A model generated the notes under the pieces. It saw only the letters and a program-made list of their open reading frames with translations, had not been told where the DNA came from and searched no databases. This document shows positions 18,371 through 27,549 of a DNA stretch of 64,000 bases, piece by piece. A program made the position numbers and the translations under genes. Numbering within the stretch: the first letter of the stretch is position 1; each line of letters begins with the position of its first letter. Source of the stretch: Nocardioides cavernaquae (GTDB lineage Bacteria > Actinomycetota > Actinomycetes > Propionibacteriales > Nocardioidaceae); NCBI RefSeq assembly GCF_003600895.1, contig NZ_QYRP01000002.1:1922001-1986000 (forward strand). The letters are read 5' to 3'.

Positions 18371-18499
18371 TCAGCCGGTGAAGAGCTGGGCCGCTGCCTT
18401 GACTGCGTTGTAGAGGCCGTAGGCCAGGGGGACCGATACGAGGGCCCACGAGGCGGCGATGCGCGGCGTGTGGTTGGTGGTGTGCGCCGGGTTGGTCAT
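18371..18499 (-). CDS. 42-residue single-span protein, MFS transporter small subunit-like
   Basis: The ORF begins ATG at 18499 and encodes MTNPAHTTNHTPRIAASW and then LVSVPLAYGLYNAVKAAAQ before LFTG. One hydrophobic helix near residues 17-36 follows a polar N-terminus. GAGAGGAGTG lies upstream of the ATG. It starts 52 bp after the OFA transporter stop and matches the roughly 40-residue proteins annotated as MFS transporter small subunit beside oxalate/formate-type carriers. A direct role in the carrier complex is inferred from position; the biochemical function is not established. Confidence 0.75.
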   Translation of the reverse strand: MTNPAHTTNHTPRIAASWALVSVPLAYGLYNAVKAAAQLFTG

Positions 18500-18551
18500 G
18501 GCTGCACTCCTCTCGGGTGGGAACGGATGTTGGTCGGCAGGGGCTCAGCGG

Positions 18552-19925
18552 TCAGTGGGCCGCTTCGACGGCGTCCTTGACCTGGCCCTTCTCGTGCCAC
18601 TTCTCGGAGACCGGGCGGATCATCAGGTTGGCCACGAAGCCGACCGCGAGCACGCCCGCCATGATCAGCAGCGCCGGACGGTAGTCGGCGGCCACGAGGG
18701 AGCCCGGCTCGCCGCGGGTGTCGAGCACCCGGTTGACGATCAGCGGGCCGACGACCCCGGCAGTCGACCAGGCAGTCAACAGGCGGCCGTGAATGGCGCC
18801 GACCTGGTAGGTGCCGAAGAGGTCGCGGAGGTACGCCGGGACGGTGGCGAAGCCGCCGCCGTAGAAGGAGATGATCAGGAAGCAGAAGGCGACGAAGAGG
18901 GCAGTCGACTGCGACCCGAAGGAAGCCAGGCCGAGGTAGAGCAGGACGCCGACGCCGAGGTACATCATGTAGATCGGCTTGCGTCCGGTGAAGTCCGACG
19001 TCGAGGACCAGACGATGCGGCCGCCCATGTTGGCCAGGGAGAGCAGGCCCACGAAGCCCGCCGCGACGATCACGGTGACAGTCGAGACGTCGCCCTCGCG
19101 GAAGAAGTCCTGGATCATCGCGGCTGCCTGCTCGAGGATGCCGATGCCGGCGGTCACGTTGCAGAGCAGGACGGTCCAGAGCAGCCAGAACTGAGGGGTC
19201 TTGATGGCGTTGGCGGCAGACACGTGGCCGCTGCTGACCATCGACTTCTGCTTCACCGTGGTCGGGTCGAAGCCGGCCGGCGACCAGCCCGGTGCAGGGA
19301 CCTTGACCGTGAAGACGCCGAACATCATGACCAGGAAGTAGACGACGCCGAGCGTGATGAACATCTGCATGACGGCGTGGCCGTCGGGGGTTGCGCCGCC
19401 GTAGCGGGCGAGCAGCTCACGCTCCAGCGGAGCTGCCACCATCGCGCCGCCGCCGAAGCCCATGATCGCCATGCCGGTGGCCAGGCCCGGCCGGTCCGGG
19501 AACCACTTCATCAGGGTCGAGACCGGGGAGATGTAGCCGATGCCGAGGCCGATGCCGCCGATGAATCCGTAGCCCAGGTAGAGCAGCCAGAGCTGCTCGG
19601 TCGCGATGCCGGCCGAGCCGATCATGAAGCCGGTGGACCAGCAGCAGGCGGCCGTGAACATCGCCTTGCGGGGACCGTTGCGGTCGACCCAGGTGCCGAA
19701 GAGTGCCGCGGATACGCCGAGCATGACGATGGCGATGGAGAAGATGATGCCGATCGAGGTCAGGCTCGCGTTGAAGTGCTCGACGAGTGTGGCCTTGTAG
19801 ACGCTCGTGGCGTAGGCCTGCCCGATGCAGAGGTGGATCGCGAGCGCGGCGGGCGGGATCAGCCAGCGGCTGTAGCCGGGCGGGGCCACCGTGTGCTCAC
19901 GATCCAGAAATGACAGCGCAGCCAT
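18552..19925 (-). CDS. OFA-family MFS transporter (oxalate/formate antiporter type)
   Basis: This 457-residue, 12-segment protein belongs to the OxlT-like OFA family. Marks include CIGQAYATSVYKATL in segment 1, TWVDRNGPRKAMF in the 2-3 loop, GIGLGIGYISPVSTLMKWFPDRPGLATG and the matching FGTYQVGAIHGRLLTAW in the second half. AAGGAGG lies 6 bp before the ATG at 19925. Placement directly upstream of fdsGBAD suggests that it brings in formate, or exchanges oxalate for formate. No oxalyl-CoA decarboxylase or formyl-CoA transferase is in the window, so formate uptake is the simpler reading. Confidence 0.88.
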   Translation of the reverse strand: MAALSFLDREHTVAPPGYSRWLIPPAALAIHLCIGQAYATSVYKATLVEHFNASLTSIGIIFSIAIVMLGVSAALFGTWVDRNGPRKAMFTAACCWSTGFMIGSAGIATEQLWLLYLGYGFIGGIGLGIGYISPVSTLMKWFPDRPGLATGMAIMGFGGGAMVAAPLERELLARYGGATPDGHAVMQMFITLGVVYFLVMMFGVFTVKVPAPGWSPAGFDPTTVKQKSMVSSGHVSAANAIKTPQFWLLWTVLLCNVTAGIGILEQAAAMIQDFFREGDVSTVTVIVAAGFVGLLSLANMGGRIVWSSTSDFTGRKPIYMMYLGVGVLLYLGLASFGSQSTALFVAFCFLIISFYGGGFATVPAYLRDLFGTYQVGAIHGRLLTAWSTAGVVGPLIVNRVLDTRGEPGSLVAADYRPALLIMAGVLAVGFVANLMIRPVSEKWHEKGQVKDAVEAAH

Positions 19926-20013
19926 TGCGCACCTCCTTGTGCGGCCGGACAGGTAAGGGGGCTCGTCCAGCGCCGCAGATCCGACCGGGCTCCGCGAGGA
20001 CGTCAGCGCACCG

Positions 20014-20056
20014 GGCCAGCGGATCGGAAATCCCCCGGATCCCCGATCCGCTGGCC
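20014..20056. repeat. Inverted repeat upstream of the OFA gene
   Basis: Perfect 14-bp arms, GGCCAGCGGATCGG (20014-20027) and its complement (20043-20056), separated by 15 nt. It lies in the 244-bp gap between the LysR gene and the OFA start, about 90 bp from that start. It could be the LysR terminator or an operator. Confidence 0.5.
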
Positions 20057-20060
20057 GAGT

Positions 20061-20084
20061 GTGACGGCGGTCACCCGCCGTCAC
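20061..20084. repeat. Tight palindrome upstream of the OFA gene
   Basis: GTGACGGCGG (20061-20070) and its exact complement (20075-20084) enclose 4 nt. The tight dyad with GTGAC ends looks like a protein-binding site and could also fold as a terminator for the LysR gene, whose stop is 86 bp away. It sits about 135 bp upstream of the OFA start. Confidence 0.45.
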
Positions 20085-20169
20085 CCAACTGTCGCGTCAG
20101 GCAGTGATCGAGGTCAAAGAGATCCCGTCTATGTCCTGATAACCGTGAGTGATCACCGCGTGCGGTGGC

Positions 20170-21117
20170 CTACGGGTGTCGGGCGGACCTCGCGCGGGCG
20201 AGGAGGTCCTTCAGGTCCTGGTCGACCTGGGTGCGGATGTCGGTCGACAGCGCGATCTCGACGAGTCGCTCGGCGAGCAGGGACTCCAGCCCCCGGCCGG
20301 CGAGGACCAGGCCGACGTGGAAGGAGCGCTGGGGCTGCGGGAGCGGGATGGCGTGCAGCCCGGGCGGAATGCCGAAGTCGTGCAACCAGGTGTGCGGGAT
20401 GACGCTCGCGAGGCCCATCGCGGCCACGTGGGCGTAGACCGCCGAGACCGTGTCGGTCTCGACGACGGGGCGGACCTCGACGCCGGCATCGGTGAAGTAG
20501 CCGTCGAGGATCCGGCGGTTCTGCATCACGGGAAGCAGCAGGCACAGGCGTGCGCCGGCGGCTTCGGCCCAGCTGATCGAGTCGCGCTCGGCGTACGGCG
20601 AGTCCGCCGGCGTCAGGAAGAGGTAGCGCTCCCGGTAGAGCGGGATCACCCGAACGCCTCCGAGCGGTTCGCCATCGACGTACGTCATGCCGACATCGAT
20701 GTCGAAGTCGTTGAGCCGGGCGACGATCTCGCGCGAGGACATCGACTCGAGCGAGAAGTTGACCATCGGGTGCTGCTCCTGCATCGGCCCGGTCAGGATG
20801 GACACGATGCTGAGCGCGGTCGGGATGGCGCCGATGCGCAGGGTGCCGGAGAGCGCTCCGCGCATGTTCGACAGCGTCTGCTCCAGGGACTGGCGCTCGG
20901 CCACGACCCGCTGCGCCCAGCGGAGGACCTGGTGGCCCTCGGGGGTGAAGCCCTCGAACCGCTGCCCGCGTTGGACCACCTGAACGCCGAGTGTGGTCTC
21001 GAGCTTGCGGATGCCCGCGGAGAGAGCCGGCTGCGAGACGTGGCAGGCGTCGGCGGCGCGACCGAAGTGGCCCTCTTGCGCGAGGGCCGTCAGGTACTCC
21101 AGCTGACGCAGCAACAC
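20170..21117 (-). CDS. LysR-family regulator of the formate dehydrogenase/transporter genes
   Basis: The 315-residue protein opens MLLRQLEYLTALAQEGHF with a full LysR helix-turn-helix (GRAADACHVSQPALSAGIRK) and an effector domain from about residue 90. It lies upstream of the OFA-small ORF-fdsGBAD run and on the same strand, so it probably controls those genes in response to formate or oxalate. LysR genes in this position are common beside fds operons. It is clearly different from CbbR at 2.5-3.4 kb. Effector identity is inferred from context only. Confidence 0.85.
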   Translation of the reverse strand: MLLRQLEYLTALAQEGHFGRAADACHVSQPALSAGIRKLETTLGVQVVQRGQRFEGFTPEGHQVLRWAQRVVAERQSLEQTLSNMRGALSGTLRIGAIPTALSIVSILTGPMQEQHPMVNFSLESMSSREIVARLNDFDIDVGMTYVDGEPLGGVRVIPLYRERYLFLTPADSPYAERDSISWAEAAGARLCLLLPVMQNRRILDGYFTDAGVEVRPVVETDTVSAVYAHVAAMGLASVIPHTWLHDFGIPPGLHAIPLPQPQRSFHVGLVLAGRGLESLLAERLVEIALSTDIRTQVDQDLKDLLARARSARHP

Positions 21118-21201
21118 AGGTCATGGATATCAGATCGTGGCCGTTCAGTCAGCGTTGGCTATCAACGCACGCGCTCGGCCATGCGGGTCTAGCCTCGGTC
21201 C

Positions 21202-21717
21202 ATGGGACTCCAGGGAGTACGACGCGGCGCGGGTCCGGTTGCGCTGCCCGTGTCGATCGCGCTGCTGCTGCTCGCGTTCGTGGCTGGAGGTTGTGGCGGC
21301 CCCGATGAGAAGACCCAGCGTGTGATCGACGAGATCGACGACGCCAGGCTCACGCTCTACGAGGTCTCCTTGCGTGACGCCGAGCCGGTGTCGTCGAAGG
21401 TCCAGGATGACGGTTCGGTCTCGGTCCGCTACGACCGCGACAACGGCTACTACGGGTTCACGTTGGTGATCCGCAAGGCCGTCTACGACCCGCACGCGTG
21501 CAAGGCGCGGCGTGACGAGGGCGCCACCTGCTCCTGGCGCGACGGGATCCTGCGAAGCACCTTCGAGGAGATGAGCGAGGTCGCGCTGGACCGTGGTGGC
21601 GAGACGCTCGCCCTCAGCGGCCTGGTCACGGAGAAGGACCCGGAGCTGCTCGAGGATGCGGTCGAGGCCCTCCAGAAGGCGAAGAAGGTCGACGCGGAGA
21701 CCGTCGCGTCCTACTGA
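21202..21717 (+). CDS. Putative lipoprotein of unknown function
   Basis: A 171-residue protein with a basic N-terminus, a hydrophobic stretch and the lipobox AFVAGGC (modified Cys at about 31). The mature part is charged and rich in Asp/Glu/Lys, with RYDRDNGYYGFTLVIRKAVYD and a Cys pair in HACKARRDEGATC that may form a disulphide. No recognised domain. It is divergent from the LysR gene and convergent with the hypothetical gene at 21,738, sharing a hairpin with it. Export and anchoring to the outer face of the membrane are inferred from the signal. Confidence 0.75.
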   Translation: MGLQGVRRGAGPVALPVSIALLLLAFVAGGCGGPDEKTQRVIDEIDDARLTLYEVSLRDAEPVSSKVQDDGSVSVRYDRDNGYYGFTLVIRKAVYDPHACKARRDEGATCSWRDGILRSTFEEMSEVALDRGGETLALSGLVTEKDPELLEDAVEALQKAKKVDAETVASY

Positions 21718-21776
21718 TGGTCCCCAACGGGGGACTCCTATCGGGCAGAGTTCGGGTCCCGGGGTTGGGGACCATC
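21716..21776. terminator. Bidirectional terminator between convergent genes
   Basis: Perfect 13-bp arms GATGGTCCCCAAC (21716-21728) and complement (21764-21776), with a 35-nt loop that can fold further. The arms touch the stop codon region of the lipoprotein gene and the end of the convergent gene at 21,738. Confidence 0.6.
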
Positions 21777-22457
21777 TCGATCGCGCGGGTCCGTGAGCTC
21801 ACTGATCAGGTCCTGGTGCTCCTCGATCTCCGCCTCGAGCGCATCGGTCAGGTCGGCGATCAGCGACGGCTGCTCGTTCGACGGCCTGGGCGCGACCGAG
21901 CGCCAGGCTCCCTCGACGGCCTGGAGCACGTCGATCGTGCGGGCCGCCATGATCTCGGGCTTGGTCACCTCGCGCTTGACGTACTTCGCGACGAACCGCT
22001 GCAGCTCCGTGTCGACGCCGACCACCTTGTTCAGCAGGGACGCGCGCAGGCCCTCGGCCCGCAGGTGGACCTTCACCTGGTTGGGCAGGGGCGAGGCGAT
22101 GTCGATGAAGATCTTCAGCTCCCCGATCGCCAGTGCCGTCAGGATCAGCGGCACCTCGAGGTCCGCGTGGAAGCGGTGCCTGTCGACCTGCAGGTGCACG
22201 TCGAAGGTGAGCTCGATCGGCAGCAGGACGCGGTAGCTCACCGCGTCACCGGCGATCGGTCGGGCCGTGGCGGAGCCGATGGTGCCCTTCGCGGTGACCT
22301 TGGCGATCTTGCCCGGCCCGACCCCGAGCGGTCCGACGTCGATGGGCTGTCCCGCGAGCGTGTTCACGCCGGCGAGGATGCGCTCCGGAGTGACTGCGAG
22401 CGCGAAGAAGCGACGGCCGAACTCGCCGTAGGAGAACTGGTCTGTGGCGTCACTCAC
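21738..22457 (-). CDS. Conserved-looking hypothetical protein downstream of the mannosyltransferase
   Basis: A 239-residue protein without signal peptide or membrane span. It has alternating beta-strand-like segments (YRVLLPIELTFDVHLQVDRHRFHADLEVPLILTAL in parts) and an acidic C-terminal helix with EAEIEEHQDLISEL. The fold may be a lipid-binding-type sandwich, but I do not recognise the family. The GTG at 22457 lies 18 bp after the stop of the protein mannosyltransferase gene, so the two probably share a transcript. Confidence 0.65.
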   Translation of the reverse strand: MSDATDQFSYGEFGRRFFALAVTPERILAGVNTLAGQPIDVGPLGVGPGKIAKVTAKGTIGSATARPIAGDAVSYRVLLPIELTFDVHLQVDRHRFHADLEVPLILTALAIGELKIFIDIASPLPNQVKVHLRAEGLRASLLNKVVGVDTELQRFVAKYVKREVTKPEIMAARTIDVLQAVEGAWRSVAPRPSNEQPSLIADLTDALEAEIEEHQDLISELTDPRDRDGPQPRDPNSAR

Positions 22458-22475
22458 AGTGGCGACAGTAGGGCG

Positions 22476-24164
22476 TCAGATCCACCTTTGGAACCAGATG
22501 CGGCTCTGCCACTCCGAGAGCGTGAGCAGTCCGTTGGTCCAGATCGGCCAGAACCAGGCGAAATTCAGCAGCACCAGGACCACGAAGGTCCCCGCCACGA
22601 TCGTCCCCGTCGTACGCCGTGACGAGGGGCCGCGACCGGGCCCGAGCAACTGTCCGATCACCAGGGTGAGCGCGATGACGAGGAAGGGCAGGAAGGCCGA
22701 TGCGTAGAACAGGAAGATCGGCCGGCTGTCGTTGAGCTGCCACGGCAACCAGGTCGACAGCACGCCGACGACGGCCAGGCCGTAGCGCCAGTCGCGGCGC
22801 CCGATCCAGGCGACGACGGCGTACAGGAAGGCCAGGGCGCCTGCCCACCACAGCACCGGGGTGCCGAGGATCAGCACCTCCCGGATGCAGTGGCTGCCGG
22901 TCGCGGCGAGGCAGCCCTGCTCGCCACGGGGGATGTCGTTCTCGACGCTGGCCGACACCGGGCGACCGAGCAGCGGCCAGCTGCCTGGATCGGAGGCGTA
23001 GGAGTGTGTGCTGCAGTTCAGGAACTTCGTGTGGAAGCGGTAGACGTCCTGGTGGTAGAGCCACAGCGAGTGCAGTGACTGGGTCACCTCGCCGAAGCCG
23101 TGCGCGTCCTTCTGCTTCGAGGTCGCCCACACCCGGTCGTCGTCGTACTTGACGTCCTTCATCTCCTCCTTGTCGCACGTCCCGGCCCAGGAGTCGTAGC
23201 GGTGGTACTGCGTGGAGGAGAGGTGATCTTCGTACGTGCTCGCGTGCGCCAGCCAGCCGCTCCAGCTCGCCAGGTAGACGATCAGCGCCACGACGACGAG
23301 GTGCAGGAAGGCCGGGATGCCGTCGACCAGTGCCGACTTGAGCACCGCGAGGCGTACGCCGCTGGCCCGTCGCGCGCCTGCCGACCAGAACCAGACCATG
23401 AGTCCGAAGGCTGCGAGTGGCCAGATCGCGGTCCACTTCGTGCCGCACGCCAGTCCGAAGGAGATGCCGGCGGCGAAGAGCCAGGGGCGCCACCAGAGCT
23501 TCGGGCCCCAGCTGCCTGCACCGCGCTGCGGACGGTCGATCGCCGGTGCCATCACGCGCAGGCGCATCCAGTCGCGGTCGGCCACGACGCAGTGCACGGC
23601 GAGGAGGATCCAGAAGGCGAGGAAGATGTCGAGCAGGCCCATGCGCGAGAGCACCAGCTGCATTCCGTCGAAGCAGAGCAGCAGGCCGGCGATCATGCCG
23701 AGCATCGTGGAGCCCGTGAGCCGCCGCACGAGCCTGCACATCACGAGGACCATCAACGCCCCGGTGACCGCGGCCGCGATGCGCCAGCCGAACGGGTCCA
23801 TGCCGAAGGCCTTCTCGCCGAGCGCGATCATCCACTTGCCGACCTCGGGGTGGACCGTCATCGACGGCTGGTCGAGCCACTGGTCGGTGGTGTGCCCGGC
23901 GAGGATCTTGGCGTCCGCCCCCTCGGCGTACTGCTTGACGTAGCCGAAGTGCAGCAGCGACCACGCGTCCTTGGCGTAGTAGGTCTCGTCGAACGAGAAG
24001 CCCCGCGGGCTGCCCAGACGCCACAGTCGCAGGAAGAGGGCGAGCAGGAAGACCGCCAGGCAGCCGAGCCAGCCGAGGAGCGGGTCCTCCAGACGGGTCA
24101 GCGGCCGTGCGCGCTCCTGCGCGGGAGGCACCGCGGGAGGTGCAACGGCCAGACTCACGCGCAC
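22476..24164 (-). CDS. pmt: Dolichyl-phosphate-mannose-protein mannosyltransferase (PMT family)
   Basis: This multi-spanning GT39 enzyme moves mannose from polyprenyl-phosphate-mannose to Ser/Thr of exported proteins, like Rv1002c. The 562-residue protein has the catalytic acidic motif [16 protein letters not shown] in the first extracellular loop, [10 protein letters not shown], and about ten hydrophobic segments. A second large loop carries [16 protein letters not shown], and the C-terminus ends [11 protein letters not shown]. The GTG at 24164 is used. It is divergent from rsmI, with a 22-bp repeat array between them, the usual actinobacterial neighbourhood. Confidence 0.92.
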   Translation of the reverse strand: MRVSLAVAPPAVPPAQERARPLTRLEDPLLGWLGCLAVFLLALFLRLWRLGSPRGFSFDETYYAKDAWSLLHFGYVKQYAEGADAKILAGHTTDQWLDQPSMTVHPEVGKWMIALGEKAFGMDPFGWRIAAAVTGALMVLVMCRLVRRLTGSTMLGMIAGLLLCFDGMQLVLSRMGLLDIFLAFWILLAVHCVVADRDWMRLRVMAPAIDRPQRGAGSWGPKLWWRPWLFAAGISFGLACGTKWTAIWPLAAFGLMVWFWSAGARRASGVRLAVLKSALVDGIPAFLHLVVVALIVYLASWSGWLAHASTYEDHLSSTQYHRYDSWAGTCDKEEMKDVKYDDDRVWATSKQKDAHGFGEVTQSLHSLWLYHQDVYRFHTKFLNCSTHSYASDPGSWPLLGRPVSASVENDIPRGEQGCLAATGSHCIREVLILGTPVLWWAGALAFLYAVVAWIGRRDWRYGLAVVGVLSTWLPWQLNDSRPIFLFYASAFLPFLVIALTLVIGQLLGPGRGPSSRRTTGTIVAGTFVVLVLLNFAWFWPIWTNGLLTLSEWQSRIWFQRWI

Positions 24165-24173
24165 ACCCTATGT

Positions 24174-24217
24174 GCCGAGAGGTCACGAATGGTCCGCCGA
24201 GAGGTCGGGAATGGCGT
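24174..24217. repeat. 22-bp repeat family B, site 1 (two tandem units)
   Basis: Two units of exactly 22 bp, 24174-24195 and 24196-24217, each opening GCCGAGAGGTC and followed by a less conserved AATGG half. They fill the gap between the divergent starts of the mannosyltransferase gene and rsmI. Family B units occur again at 32.4, 43.9 and 45.4 kb. Confidence 0.8.
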
Positions 24218-24236
24218 GGCTGCGATGATTCGGCTC

Positions 24237-25079
24237 ATGACTTCCCTCGGCACGCTCGTCCTCGCGGCCACGCCGATCGGGCAGGTCGCGGACGCACCGC
24301 CGAGGCTCGCCTCCGAGCTCGCCACTGCTGACGTGATCGCCGCCGAGGACACCCGGCGGCTCCGTCGGCTCACCACTGACCTCGGCGTCGAGATCACCGG
24401 CCGGGTGCTGTCGTACTTCGAGGGCAATGAGGCGGGGCGCACCCCACAACTGCTCGAGGCACTGCTGGCGGGGGAGCGCGTGCTCCTCGTCACGGATGCC
24501 GGCATGCCGTCGGTCTCCGACCCGGGCTACCGCCTCGTGGTCGCCGCGGTCGCCGAAGGCGTGCGGGTCACCGCCGTCCCCGGTCCGTCCGCGGTCCTGA
24601 CTGCGCTCGCTGTCTCGGGCCTCCCTGTCGACCGCTTCTGCTTCGAGGGCTTCCTGCCGCGCAAGGCCGGGGACCGCTCGAGGCGGTTGACGTCGCTGGT
24701 CAAGGAGGAGCGCACGATGGTCTTCTTCGAGGCGCCTCACCGCACGCACGCCGCACTCGCTGCGATGGCGGAGGTCCTGGGCGATGACCGGCCGGCCGCC
24801 GTGTGCCGCGAGCTCACCAAGACCCACGAAGAAGTACGCCGCGGCCCGCTCGCCGAGCTCGTGGCCTGGGCCGAGGACGGCATTCGTGGCGAGGTGACGA
24901 TCGTCGTTCAGGGTGCCGATGGCGGCGCTGATGTCCCTGCCGATCCTGATGCATGGCGCGCGCTGGTGGCCGAGATCGAGGCTGAGGGCGCCACCCGCAA
25001 GGATGCGATCCTCGAAGTCGCCAGGCGCGCCGGTGTCCCCAAGCGCGAGGTCTACGACGCGGTCCACAAGCCGACCTGA
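24237..25079 (+). CDS. rsmI: RsmI, 16S rRNA 2'-O-ribose C1402 methyltransferase
   Basis: It methylates the ribose of C1402 in the ribosomal decoding centre. The 280-residue protein shows the SAM-binding [12 protein letters not shown] at the N-terminus, [36 protein letters not shown] and [11 protein letters not shown], all family marks, and a C-terminal helical extension ending [11 protein letters not shown]. The ATG at 24237 gives [15 protein letters not shown]. It stands divergent from the mannosyltransferase gene and just before a family A repeat array and tatD. Confidence 0.95.
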   Translation: MTSLGTLVLAATPIGQVADAPPRLASELATADVIAAEDTRRLRRLTTDLGVEITGRVLSYFEGNEAGRTPQLLEALLAGERVLLVTDAGMPSVSDPGYRLVVAAVAEGVRVTAVPGPSAVLTALAVSGLPVDRFCFEGFLPRKAGDRSRRLTSLVKEERTMVFFEAPHRTHAALAAMAEVLGDDRPAAVCRELTKTHEEVRRGPLAELVAWAEDGIRGEVTIVVQGADGGADVPADPDAWRALVAEIEAEGATRKDAILEVARRAGVPKREVYDAVHKPT

Positions 25080-25080
25080 C

Positions 25081-25197
25081 GTCGACACGGCGCGACTTCC
25101 GTGCCGACACGGCGCAACCTCCGCGTCGACACGGCCCGACTTCTGCGCAAGTACTCAAACTTGCGCCGTGTCGACGTCAAGGTTGCGCCGTCTCGAC
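25081..25197. repeat. 22-bp repeat family A, site 1 (three direct plus two inverted units)
   Basis: Three direct 22-bp units (25081-25102, 25103-25124, 25125-25146), each beginning GYCGACACGGC, are followed after 7 bp by two inverted units (25154-25175 and 25176-25197). The opposing units can pair into a long hairpin. It starts 1 bp after the rsmI stop and ends 29 bp before tatD. Confidence 0.88.
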
Positions 25198-25226
25198 GGT
25201 GGTGAGCGTCCAGATAGATTCCACCC

Positions 25227-26123
25227 ATGACCGAGCCTCTCCGCGCCCGAGCCGAGTTCGAGGAGGCGTCCGGCGCCAGGCGTGATCGCAGCCGCCCGCC
25301 GGCGCCCGAGCCGCTGCCGCACCCGGTCGTCGACAACCACTGCCACATGGACATCGCTGATGGCACTGGTGAGGACGCCTGGATCCAGCCGGCGGAGGCG
25401 CTCGCGCGCGCAGCGGCAGCAGGCATCACCCGCATCGTCCAGGTCGGCTGCGACCTGGAGGGTTCTCGCTGGGCGGCCCAGCTCGCGAATCAGTACGACG
25501 CGGTGCTGGCCGCCGTCGCCCTCCACCCCAACGAGGCGCCCCGGCTCGCCATGACCGGCCAGCTCGACACAGCGCTCGACGAGATCGAGGCCCTCGCTGC
25601 CAGCAACGAGCGGGTGCGCGCAGTCGGCGAGACCGGCCTGGACTTCTTCCGCACGGGCCCTGACGGTCTGGCCGCACAGGAGGAGTCCTTCCGTCGTCAC
25701 ATCGACATCGCGAAGCGCCACGGCAAGAGCCTGATGATCCACGACCGCGAGGCTCATGAGGCCGTCCTCCGCGTCATCGACAGCGAGGGCGCACCGGAGC
25801 GCTGGGTGATGCACTGCTTCTCCGGCGACGCCGACTTCGCCCGGGAGTGCCTCGATCGCGGCGCCCACCTGAGCTTCGCCGGCACGGTCACCTTCAAGAA
25901 TGCCGACCCGCTCCGGGATGCGCTCCGCATCACTCCGAGGGACCGGATCCTCGTGGAGACGGATGCCCCGTTCCTGACCCCGATGCCCTACCGCGGACGG
26001 CCCAACGCGTCGTACCTGATCCCGCTCACGATGCGGGTCATGGCGGAGACCCGGGGCGACGACCTGGGTGATCTCTGCGCCGCCGTCGACGCCAACAGCC
26101 AGGCGGCATACGGCTCCTGGTGA
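25227..26123 (+). CDS. tatD: TatD-family metal-dependent DNase
   Basis: This 298-residue TIM-barrel hydrolase has the metal ligands in DNHCHMD, the glutamate in AVGETGLDFFR, H in MIHDREA and MHCFSG, and the aspartate in VETDAPFLTP. The family acts as 3'-5' exonuclease or quality-control nuclease. The N-terminus has about 30 extra residues before the first motif. It lies between rsmI and rpfB, a common actinobacterial order, although metG, often found between rsmI and tatD, is absent and a repeat array is there instead. Confidence 0.93.
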   Translation: MTEPLRARAEFEEASGARRDRSRPPAPEPLPHPVVDNHCHMDIADGTGEDAWIQPAEALARAAAAGITRIVQVGCDLEGSRWAAQLANQYDAVLAAVALHPNEAPRLAMTGQLDTALDEIEALAASNERVRAVGETGLDFFRTGPDGLAAQEESFRRHIDIAKRHGKSLMIHDREAHEAVLRVIDSEGAPERWVMHCFSGDADFARECLDRGAHLSFAGTVTFKNADPLRDALRITPRDRILVETDAPFLTPMPYRGRPNASYLIPLTMRVMAETRGDDLGDLCAAVDANSQAAYGSW

Positions 26124-26192
26124 GGCCTCCGGAGTGCGAGGGATGTCCTATTTGCGCTGGTGAGAGCCCCGTCACACCCTTTGTGAGCCTGC

Positions 26193-26208
26193 TTGCAACA
26201 GTTAGCAA
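26193..26208. promoter_or_regulatory. Near-palindrome in the rpfB upstream region
   Basis: TTGCAACA followed by GTTAGCAA forms an imperfect 16-bp dyad, about 150 bp upstream of rpfB in a 233-bp gap. TCACA/TGTGA arms lie close by at 26172-26186. Either could bind a regulator. The c-di-AMP riboswitch pattern present before the second rpf gene is not recognisable here. Confidence 0.3.
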
Positions 26209-26356
26209 AACGGACATTGACCGGGTTAGGGTCTTCGAGATGGCCGGGATCGGCCGGGCGCCAGCTGCACTTCGGCAGGCCCCACCGCCCCATCACCACA
26301 GGCTCGGGCCGATGGTGTGGGAGCCGAGACCCGGGTAGTACGACGTCTGGAGAAAC

Positions 26357-27484
26357 GTGCACCGCATCGCGCTGCTCAGCACCAGCAAGACCCTTCTCTT
26401 CGCCCTGGTCGCCGCCGTGTTCCTCACCGTGGCCGGCACGACCCTCGGATACGCCTCCCTCTCGCGTGAGGTGACCCTCTCTCTCGACGGTGAGACCACT
26501 TCGGTGCGCTCGCTGGGCGACACCGTGGGTGACGTCCTCGAGGACGAGGGCATCAAGGTCGACTCCCACGACATCGTGGCCCCCGCTGTGGGCGAGAAGG
26601 TCGACGACGGCGCGCGGATCACCGTGCGCTTCGGTCGCCCGCTGGAGCTCAACGTCGATGGTCAGACGAAGACCTACTGGGTGCACTCCACCAACGTCGA
26701 CGACGCGCTCGCCGAGATCGGCCAGCGTTACGTCGGTGCGGATCTCTCCGCCAGCCGTGGCGCCTCCATCGACCGCACGGGCATGACCCTGTCGGTGGCC
26801 ACGCCCAAGAAGCTCAACATCAAGATCGGCGACAACCCCCGCAAGGTGCAGGAAGTCGCCGGCCTGACCGTCAAGGACGTGCTCACCGCACTCGAGGTGA
26901 AGTACGACAAGGACGACATCATCAAGCCCGGTCTCGACAAGGTCGTGGACGAGGGCACCAAGATCACGCTGATCCGCGTTCGCGTCGTCACCAAGGACGT
27001 CGCCAACGAGGTCGTCAACTTCGAGACGATCGAGCGCGAGGACTCCTCGATGTACGAGGGCGACAGCGAGACCGTCACCGCCGGCATCAAGGGCCTGCGC
27101 GACGTGAGCTACCGCCTCGAGTACCGCAACGGCGTGCTGTTCGCGACCAAGGTGCTGAGCCAGGACGTGAAGAAGGAGCCGAAGAGCGCCGTTGTGCGCG
27201 TCGGCACCAAGGAGCAGCCGACGGCCAACTTCGCCGGCGGCAGCACCGTCTGGGACCGCCTCGCGCAGTGTGAGTCGGGCGGCAACTGGTCGATCAACAC
27301 CGGCAACGGCTACTACGGCGGCCTGCAGTTCAGCGCCTCCACGTGGAGCGCATGGGGCGGCTCCGGCCTCCCGCACCAGAACAGCCGCGAGGAGCAGATC
27401 CGCGTCGCCACCAAGATGCGTGATGCCTCCGGTGGCTACGGCGCCTGGCCGCACTGCTCGTCGGTGCTCGGCCTCCCGCGCTGA
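26357..27484 (+). CDS. rpfB: RpfB, resuscitation-promoting factor (muralytic)
   Basis: An exported peptidoglycan hydrolase that helps dormant cells regrow. The 375 residues hold an N-terminal signal/anchor (about 11-30), three DUF348 repeats (about 40-80, 95-135, 155-190), a G5 domain (about 205-285) and the lysozyme-like RPF domain (about 298-375). The catalytic glutamate is E306 in AQCESGGNW. The start is GTG at 26357 after GGAG. This matches full-length RpfB. Standing before rsmA and ispE is the standard order. A second, minimal rpf gene lies at 48,413. Confidence 0.96.
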   Translation: MHRIALLSTSKTLLFALVAAVFLTVAGTTLGYASLSREVTLSLDGETTSVRSLGDTVGDVLEDEGIKVDSHDIVAPAVGEKVDDGARITVRFGRPLELNVDGQTKTYWVHSTNVDDALAEIGQRYVGADLSASRGASIDRTGMTLSVATPKKLNIKIGDNPRKVQEVAGLTVKDVLTALEVKYDKDDIIKPGLDKVVDEGTKITLIRVRVVTKDVANEVVNFETIEREDSSMYEGDSETVTAGIKGLRDVSYRLEYRNGVLFATKVLSQDVKKEPKSAVVRVGTKEQPTANFAGGSTVWDRLAQCESGGNWSINTGNGYYGGLQFSASTWSAWGGSGLPHQNSREEQIRVATKMRDASGGYGAWPHCSSVLGLPR

Positions 27485-27517
27485 TCGCATCACGGCACGT
27501 CAAACGTGCAGAAGCAC

Positions 27518-27549
27518 CGAAGGGCCCCGCATTCACGCGGGGCCCTTCG
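27518..27549. terminator. Strong bidirectional terminator after rpfB
   Basis: CGAAGGGCCCCGC (27518-27530) and its exact complement (27537-27549) form a 13-bp stem with a 6-nt loop. It overlaps the last codons of the convergent desaturase gene, so both genes can use it. Confidence 0.85.

Noticed and set aside
25081..25197. CRISPR array
   Set aside because: The 22-bp units touch each other without spacers and part of them are inverted; no cas genes are present.
26124..26356. c-di-AMP riboswitch upstream of rpfB
   Set aside because: The conserved GAACCCGACAGCTAAC segment and its partner loops are not present, unlike the region before the small rpf gene.
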